A stretch of 64,000 nucleotides of DNA from Stomoxys calcitrans (taxonomy: Eukaryota; Arthropoda; Insecta; Diptera; Muscidae). Both the position numbers and the translations under genes were made by a program. Below are positions 53,875 to 63,365 of this stretch, piece by piece. The notes beneath the pieces are model-generated. The model was given only the letters and a program-made list of their open reading frames with translations. It was not told the origin of the DNA and did not search any database. The stretch lies in contig NC_081554.1 of NCBI RefSeq assembly GCF_963082655.1, positions 46,620,826 through 46,684,825 on the forward strand, in the 5' to 3' direction. How positions within the stretch are numbered: the stretch's first letter is position 1; each line of letters starts with the position of its first letter.

Positions 53875-55804
53875 TCAATTTGTGTTTGTTTGTCGGTTTG
53901 TTTGTTTGTGTGTTCCTTATAGACTCAAAAACGGCTGAACCGATTTTGACAGATTGTGCATAATGATCCAGTGGTAAAAATAGGATACTACATTTTTTGA
54001 TATCTGAAGGGAGGGCGAACCCTCCACTTTACCATAATTCTCACAAATACCAGATCTCGGTGACTCGGTGTGATTTAAGCGAAATTTTGTGTGCTCTCTT
54101 TTAGTTAAATAATAACAAAAATTTGGTATCCAAACATCTGATGGGGTATCTAAGGGAGCCGCCCCACCCCCAAAACCTACGAAATATACATATACACCAA
54201 TCACGACAATATGGGACTCAAATGAAAGGTATTTAAGACTAGAAAACGTATCGGATACCAATTGTCGGACCATGTGTTTGCGAGACCTCTCCAACTCCCA
54301 AATCACTCCTAAATCAGACATATTTAACGACCATGGCAATGTGGGACTCAAACGAAAGTAATTTGAGAGTAGAAAATGATATAAAAATGTGAGACCAAGT
54401 TTCTGGGGTTCCACCCCTTCCCTAAAACAACCCCAAACAGGACTTAGTTGCTGACCATGGCAATATGGGCCTCAAATAAAAGGTATTTGAGTGTCTGAAA
54501 TCCAAATGTGGGACCAAGTTTTTGGGGAGTCGCCTTTTCCCAAAACATACCCCAAAGAGGACAAATTTTTGAAAATAGCAATATGGGGCTCACATGAAAG
54601 GCCTTTGAGAGTAAAGCATGAATCTGATATCAATATTCGGGATAAAGGGTGTATGTGGCCACCCCACCTCCATAACACCACCCCAATAGGACGTATTTGC
54701 TGACCATTGCAATATGGTGCTCAAATAAGTGGTATTTTAGAATATATTGGGTTGCCCAAAAAGTAATTGCGGATTTTTTAAAAGAAAGTTAATGCATTTT
54801 TAATAAAACTCAGAATGAACTTTAATCAAATACTCTTTTTTTACACTTTTTTTCTAAAGCAAGCTAAAAGTAACAGCTGATAACTGACAGAAAAAAGAAT
54901 GCAATTACAGAGTCACAACGACTTGTCAACGCCGACTATATGAAAAATCCGCAATTACTTTTTGGGCAACCCATAACACGAATCTGATATATATTTTCAA
55001 GGGCAAGTCACGGAGTGGCCGCCCCATCCCCCGAACACCCCTCCAAATCGGACATGTTTGCTCACATCAAAGGTTTTTGGGAGTAGACCACGAATCTGAT
55101 ATCAACATTCGGGACCAATTGTCTAGGGGACGTCGCACCACCATAACAACCCCCAAATAGGACGTATTTACTCACCATGACAATTTGGGTCTTAAAAAGA
55201 GTGAAACTCGATATTGATAGTTTATAGGGTCCAACCCCAAACCGAACATATTTGCTGACTTTTGCAATAAGGGGTTTAAATGAAAGGTATTTGAGATTAC
55301 AAAACGAATTTGATATCCAATTTGGAGGTCAATGGCAATATGTAGTTCAAATAATCGATATTTGAGCAAGAAGCTGATATTTTTTTCACGGCCAAGTGCC
55401 TGGAGGACCACCTCACACCCGAATAAGGCTTAAATGAAAGGTATTTTGGGATAGAGCACGAAATTCATACCCACTTTCAGGACCACGTTTCTAGGGGTTC
55501 ACACAACCACCCTGGGGGCCTTCCACTCCCAACATTCCAATGAGAATATGGGGCTCAAATAAGAATGGAGCACGTCTAACATCCAAACTTAAATGACACT
55601 AAACCCTCCGAGCGAATTCATAGACCAATGAAAATCATATGGAATTCCGATAGAGACATATATTGTATATTGTTAAACTGTTAGTCAAGAGTTATAAATA
55701 TGATATTTGCGTAGCATGGCATTTCACTGAAAGCTCCATAATGTTGTGAGGATAATTTGGTTCCATATAAAGAACGCACAGCGGTACGGGCCCGGTTCAG
55801 CTAG
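53875..55804 (+). mobile_element. Helitron-like family D, longest copy, with a MITE
   Basis: It starts TCAATTTGTGTTTGTTTG, contains ACGGCTGAACCGATTTTGAC, then many imperfect blocks of AATGGCAATATGGGGCTCAA and GGTATTTGAGAGTAG, and ends with ACGGGCCCGGTTCAG and CTAG (55801-55804) followed by T. A TC start, a CTAG end with a GC-rich near-palindrome just upstream, an A-to-T insertion site and no target duplication match Helitron rules. There is no Rep/helicase coding, so it would be non-autonomous. MITE copy 5 lies within. Confidence 0.55.
54747..54973 (-). mobile_element. Mariner-like MITE copy 5
   Basis: 227 bp, ends TTGGGTTGCCC and TTTGGGCAACCC, flanked by TA. Minus orientation like copy 4. 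Part of the internal CAGCTTGTGA block is deleted near 54916. Confidence 0.8.
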
Positions 55805-56221
55805 TAAAGTATACTGTTCTTGATCGTCGTAAAAATCTAAGACGATCTTGCCATGTCCGTCCGTCTCTCCCTGTATCCGTCTGTCTGTTGAAATCACGCT
55901 ACAGTCTTTAAAAATAGGGATATTGAGCTGAAACTTTGCGCAAATTCGTTTGTCTATCCATAGGCAGGTTAAGATCGAAGATGGGCTATATCGGACTCTA
56001 TCTTGATATTGACTCCATATAGACCAATTCGTCGGATAAAGATCTTAGGCCCATAAAAGCCACATTTATTATGTAGGCCCTTTGACATGCTTCATCAATT
56101 TGGCCCAGATCGGTCCAGATTTGGTTATAGCTGTCATATTGACCGAACTCTCGATTCAAGGTTGTAGGCGCATTTTTTGTCGGATTTCGCCGAAATTCAG
56201 GACAGTGGGTTAAGTTAGGCC

Positions 56222-56912
56222 CAGAGATGGTCCGTAAGACGATTTTTTAGGTTTCCGACTGTCAAAAAGTTGTAAAAGTCGAAAACGTCGTATACTTGTA
56301 TAAAACGTACAAAAAGTCGCAAACGTCATAAACCTTAATAACTCAGTGTAAAAGTTTGATTTTTAACAAATATTATTGTCACTTATTTGTTGTATATAGA
56401 AGAGTTTATATGTAAAAAAATTTCGCAATAAAAGAAATATTAAGTTTTTTTTTTTTAATTTTTGCATTTACATTTTTCACACAATAAATTGGATATACGC
56501 AAATTTCAAGTCAATTTATAAAGTAACGTTTAAGGATTTTTTTGTGAAGCACAAAATCAATAAATTATTAGTTTTCATCAATTATATTTAGAAATTGCAA
56601 TTATTTTGTATCATTTTGCAAAATTATTTGCTTCTCCCGTTTTAATTTGCTTTTTGAAAGCTGTTGTAAACGACATATGTTAAAAATGCATGACATCTGA
56701 GGAAGTGTCAAGTGAAACGGTACATGGAGTGTTAATACTTATGCCAAAATTTTTAGTTAATCAGATCAAAAATTCGACAAATTTTCGTTCGAATTTTTTT
56801 TCTGTCAGAAACCTAGTTTTTTGGCTAGGTTTACGACGTTTTCGACGTACATATGTAATATACGTCGGAAATGTATGTCATATACGTCACTGTTTCTGAC
56901 AGGCCATCTCTG
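56222..56912. mobile_element. Non-autonomous hAT element, 691 bp
   Basis: It starts CAGAGATGGTC and ends GGCCATCTCTG (about 9-10 bp inverted ends of the hAT type) and is flanked by perfect 8-bp duplications GTTAGGCC at 56214-56221 and 56913-56920, the hAT signature. The inside is very AT-rich with subterminal inverted motifs (GTCGAAAACGTCG near 56277; ACGACGTTTTCGACG near 56831). No transposase remains. Confidence 0.93.
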
Positions 56913-57141
56913 GTTAGGCCCTTGTACATCCCACTTCAAGTTGGCCCTGATCGTTTCAGATTTGGATATAGCTGCCATATAGACCGGTATTTCGATTTAA
57001 AGTCTTGGCCCCATAAAAGGCGCATTTATAATCCGATTTCGCTGGAATTTGACACAGTGACTTATGTTAGGCGTTTCGACATCCCTGTCGAATATATGGT
57101 CTATATTTGGATAATGTTACCAAAAAGACCAATATTTCATT

Positions 57142-57911
57142 CTACAACCAGTAAGGAAAAGCAAAAGACGGGCGGTGCCAACTGTACAATATCCTACACC
57201 TACTCTATAAGTACAATGTGGGAGCTATATCCAATTCTGAATCAATTTTGATGTACCTCGGCGGATGTTTTCAGATGGGTTATTCAACAATCCATATCAA
57301 ATTCCGAACAAATATGTTCAAACAGTAATAACTACTTCTGAACCGATTTCGAGCAAACTTCTCAGATAATGTGGTAGTCGTCGAGGAAAGTCTTGTGCAA
57401 AATGTTGGCGAGATTGGTCAAACAATGGGCTTGCAGTGGCTCTTCAAGTCAAAATTGGGCGATCTACATATATGATGCTATACCTAAATCTGGGCCGATT
57501 TCTATGAAATTCACCAGAAATACCGATAATCATAAGAAAATCCTTCCTGCCAAATTTCAAGAGAATCGGGTAAAAAATGAGCACTTTATTGCAATATTTC
57601 TAAAAATCGGACTAACATGAGAGCTATACCAAAATCTGAACCGATTTCGTGCAAACTTCTCAGATACTGTGGCAGTTGTCGAGGAAAGTGTTTTCCAAAA
57701 TTTTGTCTAAATGGATCAATAAATGAGCTTGCTGTGAACCCAGAAGTTAAAATCTGACGATATATGTATATGAGAGCTATATATAAATCTGATCCGATTT
57801 CCATAAAATTTGCAAGTAATGTCGAGAGCCATAATAAAATCCTTTCTGCTAGATTTCGAGAGAATCGGACCTGGACCTGGACCCTGTGCCACAGTAGTGG
57901 TGTAGGGTATA
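57142..57911 (-). mobile_element. DINE-like family E copy E3
   Basis: CAGTAAGGAAAAGCAAAAG, GGGCGGTGCC (weak palindrome), ACAATATCCTACACC, then about 150-bp units (CTGAACCGATTTCGAGCAAAC). It ends TAGTGGTGTAGGGTATA at 57911. The subterminal pair CCTACACC / GGTGTAGG parallels the CCACC / GGTGG pairs of A-C. It is inserted in C5: joining the flanks gives TTCTACAA/TCAACAATGACTTG, as in intact C copies. Confidence 0.75.
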
Positions 57912-58085
57912 AAAATCAACAATGACTTGTACTTATTATACCGCCGAATTTGGTTCAAATCGGCCGCTATGGGGACATAAGTTATGCTTTTTGCACCGGA
58001 TTATGACGGAAGTTGGTTTACATATATACCTTAGGTGTTAGGTATCCAAAGTTCGGCCCCGCCGAACTTAAAGCCTTTTTTCTTG

Positions 58086-58434
58086 TTCGATATGAATTTC
58101 CGACATTTTTTAGGGTTTTCGCTACATTTCTAACTTCTCATGGATTTAATATCGTGTAAACTCGCTACATATCTAATGATCTATCGTCCAGTGAATTTTA
58201 GTGGCAAAAAATCAAATATCTTTATATTAATGTAGGAAATATAGCCATTTTATTTGCAAGACACATGTGTACGTAAACTTTGTTGAGCGACTGTATGTAT
58301 CGTCTGATTTAGACTAATATTGCAAAAATGTGGTCATTTGTCTTCCGATCTTCACGAAATTTATAGTGGAGGATTTTCTTTTGACTCTTCACATAGGTGG
58401 TGCATTCCATAGAAATTGGTACAGATTTAGATAA
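58086..58434 (+). repeat. Family E-like sequence, 5' flank of LOA4
   Basis: Worn sequence ending CATAGAAATTGGTACAGATTT, which continues as AGATAAAGCTCCCATAAAT on the other side of LOA4. The first 250 bp are not recognised. Confidence 0.45.
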
Positions 58435-59022
58435 GGTTAGGTTAGGTTAGGTTGAAAAGAGGGTGCAGTTATTAATCCGCCCCATGCCAATATGGACATA
58501 CATCTAAGCCAGTAATCAGCTTGTTGTGCACTCTAAATACTATTAATAAACCTCTATAACGAAATTTTTAATTTAGGACTTCTGTGCTACTTTCAAAATC
58601 CTAAATTGTTCTCAATACCACTCCCCTAAGTTGGTTCATGTCTGGTGTGGTGTCCCCACCTAAGTGCCGGTATCTGTTAGACCCGAAAGCCGGGCAATGA
58701 CAAAAGAAATGCCCCAACGTCTCATAATCATCCCCGCATGCCCTACACATGCTATCACTTGCCACACCGATTTTATGTAAGTGAGCTCGTAGTCCTATAT
58801 GTTCCGTTATGATACCATTATCTATACTGACCACCTTCTTACTTCCTTTTAGTTATAGCTTCGTCTTCTCACGATCTGGATGCCCCCATGGGATTTTCGC
58901 CGTCCTACCGACCGTTTCGTTGTTCCACAATATTGCATGCGCATTCGTCGCCACTCCCTTAACTCGGACTGCGTCGAGCCGAAAGGCTTCGGGTTAAGTT
59001 TATTGACGGCAGTCCTCTGGCT
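58435..59022 (-). mobile_element. LOA/R1-like LINE copy 4 (LOA4), 3' end with target duplication
   Basis: 588 bp, minus strand, severely 5' truncated. It has the last RNase H-side block (LPSINLTRSLSARRSPSELR-like), the WNSETVGRTAKI equivalent, and the tail frame 58834-58601 with GLRAHLHKIGVASDSMCRAC and ETLGHFFCHCPAF. The 3' UTR and a (CCTAA)n tail at 58435-58454 (complement) follow. Perfect 12-bp direct repeats AGATTTAGATAA lie at 58423-58434 and 59023-59034. The duplication and tail fix the exact element ends. Confidence 0.9.
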
Positions 59023-59034
59023 AGATTTAGATAA

Positions 59035-59206
59035 AGCTCCCATAAATATGCATCTTCGAATGTAACCGACTCTCTAAAAACTTGATACGACTCTAATAAC
59101 TCTCTATATAACATAGAAGGTGTATATATCACCCAATTTTGACTTATAGGGAAGGTGAAGGATAGTGTATAGTCGATACCGCCTGACTTTTGCCTTTCCT
59201 TGCCTG
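59035..59206 (+). mobile_element. DINE-like family E 3' end (E4)
   Basis: AGCTCCCATAAATATGCATC, a unit fragment, then AGGATAGTGTATAGTCGATACC, GCCTGACTTTTGCCTTTCC and TTGCCTG before TTT. It matches the E2 and E3 termini and hosts LOA4. Confidence 0.65.
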
Positions 59207-60343
59207 TTTGGTACTTCATCATGTTATGACATAACTATCCATTAGTTCACAAATTGAAATTTTATTCCCACGCAGTGAGATGATGAAAGTCATATGCTAG
59301 TCGCTTCCTCCGTTTTGTGGTCCAAACAAATTTTGATTGACATTTGTTTAGTTGATATTTTAATTCCGCAAAATATATAACCCACCAATATTAGCCACCA
59401 TACATTTTATATGAATCACTAATAAAAGCACTTTGAATGCGATTTCAAATTTAATTTGGCTAATCTTTAAATCTGTTCAACAGATTGCACCGCAATGTCC
59501 ATCACCTGATGCTGGCAATTGGGCAATAATGTTGCCAAACATGCAATAAAGCGCTCCTTTTTCCGAATCGTCAGCCAAAATCTATTTCAATCACTTGGTC
59601 ATTGATAAATTATGCCTGCATTATTACCGCCCCAAACAACGAGACTTCCATAAATTAATCAACAGTGTCTATGAGGTAGCCCAGCCAATGGAAGCAACTG
59701 CTGTTGGTCGCGATGAGATTGGAGCACCAATGCAAAAATTCACCAAAGAGTTTGGGAGAATGCGTTGGGAGTTGGCTTTTGAACAAATAACGTAATCCCC
59801 AGTGCCTTTCAGCAGATTCTCATACGCACACACATGTCTACACACATTGTTACAACTCTAACTTCTTCATTCATAGAATTCATGGTCGGAGATTATTTTG
59901 GCCAAAGTGAATTTGTCAATGTGTATGCTGCTCTGTGCGGAAATATTGGCAATTACTGATGATATGCAATTTTGTATTGCAAAAGTCCAAAATTGAAAAG
60001 TTTCCACATACCAAAACTATTTTCTCATTTAAATTTTGTCAACTGTGCAGGGAGGGGTTATAAAAGTCGACAAACATAATTGATTGATGTCCATTTTAAT
60101 TAAGGGCACAATTGCCTTGTTTGAGTGAGACAGACTTTCAGGGTGTTCTATGTTGTAATTGGAACCATTTTTCAAATTGTGCCATAAAGCTACTTAGGTG
60201 ACGAGTATAAGGCCCATACATTTCATAGAGAATTAGCAACTTGAAAATAATTACAAAACATGAATTCATATGAATAAGAAATTTACAAATTGAGATACAT
60301 GGCAATTCCAATGAGTGGCTATCAAAATGAAAAGCATCACATA
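59207..60343. other. Unassigned, possibly single-copy DNA
   Basis: About 1.1 kb with no TE ends. A frame at 59595-59795 contains HYYRPKQRDFHKLINSVYEV and ends ELAFEQIT. It looks less repetitive than its surroundings but shows no motif that I can name, and no splice or promoter evidence is convincing. Confidence 0.4.
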
Positions 60344-60469
60344 AAGGGTGATTTTTTAGCTATTATCTTTTTGGCATCACTGTCAAATATCTTCAATTTG
60401 GTCTATAATTTAACCATGAATTGTCTTACAAACGCACAACGCTTGCAAATTATAGAATTTTATTAACAA
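60344..60469 (+). pseudogene. Tc1/mariner 5' end fragment (M5)
   Basis: AAGGGTGATTTTTTAGCTATT with TA before it, then MNCLTNAQRLQIIEFY and a stop, from about 60416. It is related to M1 (shared TAGCTATTATCTTTTTGGCA) and, in the reading frame, to M3/M4. It is cut at 60469 by Helitron-like D3. Confidence 0.7.
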
Positions 60470-60783
60470 ACTGGCTGGAAAGAACCCCCTCCGCTGCGCC
60501 TTCTTTCACTCTCTTATTTTATCTGAGCCTTATACTGGCACGATCAGGAAATAAATTCTGTTTGGGAGTGCTGGTGCAGCCTTTGAGATATTTCGTCCCA
60601 GTGTGGATATCATATTAGTGCTCTACTCCCCAATACCTCTCTTTTGAGCCCTAAATTGCTATGATCGATAAAAATGTCGGGTATGAGGGTATTTTTGGGG
60701 GTTAGGTGGATCCCTATATATCAGATTTGTGGTAGTCTGAAATACCTTTCATTTGAGCCCCATATTGTCATTATTGGTTTATA

Positions 60784-61015
60784 CAGGGTGGCTGATGAAT
60801 ATTGCTACAATGATGAATATTGCTACATTTTTTTTTCGGTGTATGGAATACATTTTTCTTTTATTCATGTTAAATTAAATTATTAAATTAATTATTAAAT
60901 TATTATTAATTAAATTAATTAATTAATTAATTAAATTAATTATTAAATTATTATTATTAAATAGAAAAAAAGTTATTACATTTTTTTTTGGTAGCGGCTT
61001 TCATCAGCCACCCTG
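60784..61015. mobile_element. Second mariner-like MITE type, AT-rich core
   Basis: 232 bp with ends CAGGGTGGCTGATGAA and TTTCATCAGCCACCCTG (about 16-bp inverted repeats) and TA on both sides. The core is (TTAATTAAA)-like simple sequence at 60870-60960. D1 shows the site without the insertion. It is unrelated in ends to the TTGGGTTGCCC family. Confidence 0.9.
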
Positions 61016-61160
61016 TATTTCCATTTGGCCGGCTATGAGGGGGGGCGGCCCCCAAAGATATCCCACCTTAAATAGGATACCTAATTTCTGTTTTTGAGTT
61101 ACTATAAACAAACTACATTTAGTTTAAATAGCCCCACCCATCTCCGCGATCTGCCGTTTT

Positions 61161-62357
61161 TATACCCTCCACCAAAATATAGGGGTTTACTAATTTTGTC
61201 ATTCCGTTTGTAACTCCTCGAAATATTCGTCTAACTTTCGAAGGAGTAAAGCTAGCCGCTTGAAATTTTGCACAAATACTTCCTATAGGTGTAGGTCTGT
61301 TGGAATTGTAAATGGACCATATCGGTCTATGTTTTGATATAGCTGCCATATAAACCGATCTTGGATCTTGACTTCTAGACTTCTTTAGCCACTAGAGGAC
61401 GCAATTCTTATCCGATTTGGCTGAAATTTTGCATGAGGTGGTTTGTTATGATTTTCAACAACTGTACCAAATACGGATGAAATCGGTCCATAACCTGATA
61501 TAGCTGTAATAAAAGCCGATCTGGGATCTTGACTTCTAGAGCCTTTAGAAGGCGCAAATCCTATCCGATTTCCCTGAAATTTTGCACGATGTGTTTCGTT
61601 ATGACTTTCAACAACTGTGCAAAGTATGGTTCAAATCGGTTCATAACCTGATATAGCTGCCATATAAACCGATCTTGAATATTGACTTCTTTAGCCACTA
61701 GAGGACGCAATTCTTATCCGATTTGGCTGAAATTTTGCATGAGGTGTTTTGTTATGATTTTCAACAACTGTGCGAAATACGGTTGAAATCGATGCATAAC
61801 CTGATATAGCTGTCATAAAAACCGATCTGGGGTCTTGACTTCTAGAATCTTTAGAGGGCGCAAATCCTATCCGATTTCCCTGAAATTTTGCACGATGTGT
61901 TTCGTTATGACATTCAACAACTGTGCAAAGTATGGTTCAAATCGGTCCATAACCTGATATAAGTGCCATATAAACCGATATGAGATTTTGACTTTTTAAG
62001 GCTCTATTGGGCGCAATTATGACCTGATTTGGGTGAAATTTTGTACAACGGCTTTTTCGTGACCTTCAACATACGTGTCAAATACGGTATATAATCTAAT
62101 ACACCTCTCCTATAAAACGATCTCCCTATTTTACTTTTTTAGCCCCTAAAGGGCGAAATCCTTTCCATTCCCCTCATTATGGTCCGAATCGGACCATAAC
62201 CTGATATAGCTCCAATAGCATAGCAATTATTTTCTTTTATCCTTTCTTTTCCTTTGTTTACCTAAAAAGAGACGCCGGGAAAAGAACTCAACAAATGCGA
62301 TCCATGGTGGAGGTTATATAAAGTTTGGCACGGCCGAACTTAGCACGCTTTTACTTG
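61161..62357 (+). mobile_element. DINE-1-like family A copy A10, near complete
   Basis: TATACCCTCCACCAAAATATAG, CATTCCGTTTGTAACTCC, then a deletion that removes the AAGTATATATATTC block, GATCTAGCCATG and the whole (GTCY)n (TATTCGTCTAACTTTCG at about 61220-61236). Seven core units follow. The 3' end is ATCCATGGTGGAGG, worn palindrome (TTTGGCACGGCCGAA) and TAGCACGCTTTTACTTG. The flanks GCCGTTTT and TTGCAAATAGG compare with GGCGTTTTTGAAAATAGGG in D1. Confidence 0.88.
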
Positions 62358-62516
62358 TTGCAAATAGGTTAGATGTTAGACCTACTTCATTTTCTTGGTA
62401 TTGGTCTACCCCTAACATGGCCGATACGGGATAACTATAAGCACCACACAGGCTGGAACTTTGAGCTCCGACTTGTGTGGTGTCCATCGTAAATAGTAAT
62501 AGTAAAGGACCATGAT

Positions 62517-63365
62517 TTGCGGATCTGCACCTGGAATGTCCGCACTCTTTATAGTGAAGGTGCAGGCGCGCTGGCAGATGTATTGGATAAGTACAAGGCA
62601 GATATAACCGCCTTACAGGAAGTGCGATGGACTGGGAATGGCATCACTACAACACCAAACGGTGACGAACTATACTATAGCTGCCATAACACGAGGCATG
62701 AATTTGGTGTCTCCTTGTTCCAGATTTACTCCGGTGGATGAGAGGCTAGCCACAATCTGCATAAAATCCAAATTCTTCAACATCAACCTTATATGTGCCC
62801 ATGCCCCGACGGAAGACAATGACGAGCAGACCAAGGATATTTTCTACGATCGCTTAGAGAGAGAAAATGACCGCTGCCCCGCCCATGATATTAAAATCGT
62901 TCGGGGAGATTTTAATGCGAAGATAGGGAAGGAAGACATTTTTGGTGCAACAGTCGGAAAGTTTAGCCTCCACGAGACAACATCCAGTAATGGGTTGAGG
63001 CAGATAGATTTCGCCACGGCAAAAAACATGGTAGTTAGTAGCACCAAATTTCAACATAAAAATATTCACAAAGCCACATGGCTGTCACCCAAACAAAACG
63101 CGAGAAACCAAATTGATCACGTTGTGACAGATGAAAGGCATTCATCCAGCGTGTTAGATGTACGATCGATCCGAGGAGGGAATATAGATTCGGATCATTA
63201 CCTTGTTGCAGCAAAGGTTCGCACCCGTTTGAACATGGCGAGGAAAGTACGATCTGACACTGCACGGAAGCTGGACATTGAAAAGCTGCAAACACAAACG
63301 ATGACAACGACATACTCGACTGACCCAACTGCTCTGAAAGCACCCCTTGTTCCGATGATATAATG
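62517..63365 (+). pseudogene. RTE-like endonuclease and linker, copy 2
   Basis: CTWNVRTLYSEGAGALADVL (first motif Asn) and DKYKADITALQEVRWTGNG (catalytic Glu) lie in the first frame, which ends in a shift near 62720. The next frame (62638-63363) carries LINICAHAPTEDNDEQTKDI-like, GDFNAKIGKEDIFGATVGKF (Asp and Asn; the preceding residue is Arg), NQIDHVVTDERHSSSVLDVR and GNIDSDHYLVAAKVRTRLN (SDH motif). All catalytic blocks are present across one frameshift. No ATG is clear for the start. Confidence 0.85.

Larger units (their letters stand above)
55806..58085 (+). mobile_element. DINE-1-like family C copy C5, with hAT and DINE E insertions
   Basis: 5' truncated at the D junction (AGTATACTGTTCTTGATCG). 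CTTGCCATGTCCGTCCGTC, ATCACGCTACAGTC, then units. A hAT element interrupts one unit at 56222-56912 and family E element E3 interrupts the 3' part at 57142-57911. The 3' end is GTTAGGTATCCAAAG, TTCGGCCCCGCCGAA (58052-58066, one base off the palindrome) and AAGCCTTTTTTCTTG. Confidence 0.8.
60470..62420 (-). mobile_element. Helitron-like family D copy D3, split by a MITE and a DINE
   Basis: CCCTCCGCTGCGCCTTCTTTC, TTTATCTGAGCC, ATACCTTTCATTTGAGCC and CCCTATATATCAG match D1. The terminal CTAG is worn (CTGG at 60471). The element resumes after the DINE at 62358 with GCAAATAGGTTAGATG, CTACTTCATTTTCTTGG, matching D1 at about 16960-17030. D1 gives empty sites for both insertions. Confidence 0.6.

Noticed and set aside
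58435..58455. Telomere-like AGGTT/TTAGG repeat
   Set aside because: It is the tail of LINE LOA4, bounded by a 12-bp target duplication; only about four units, and flies do not use TTAGG telomeres.
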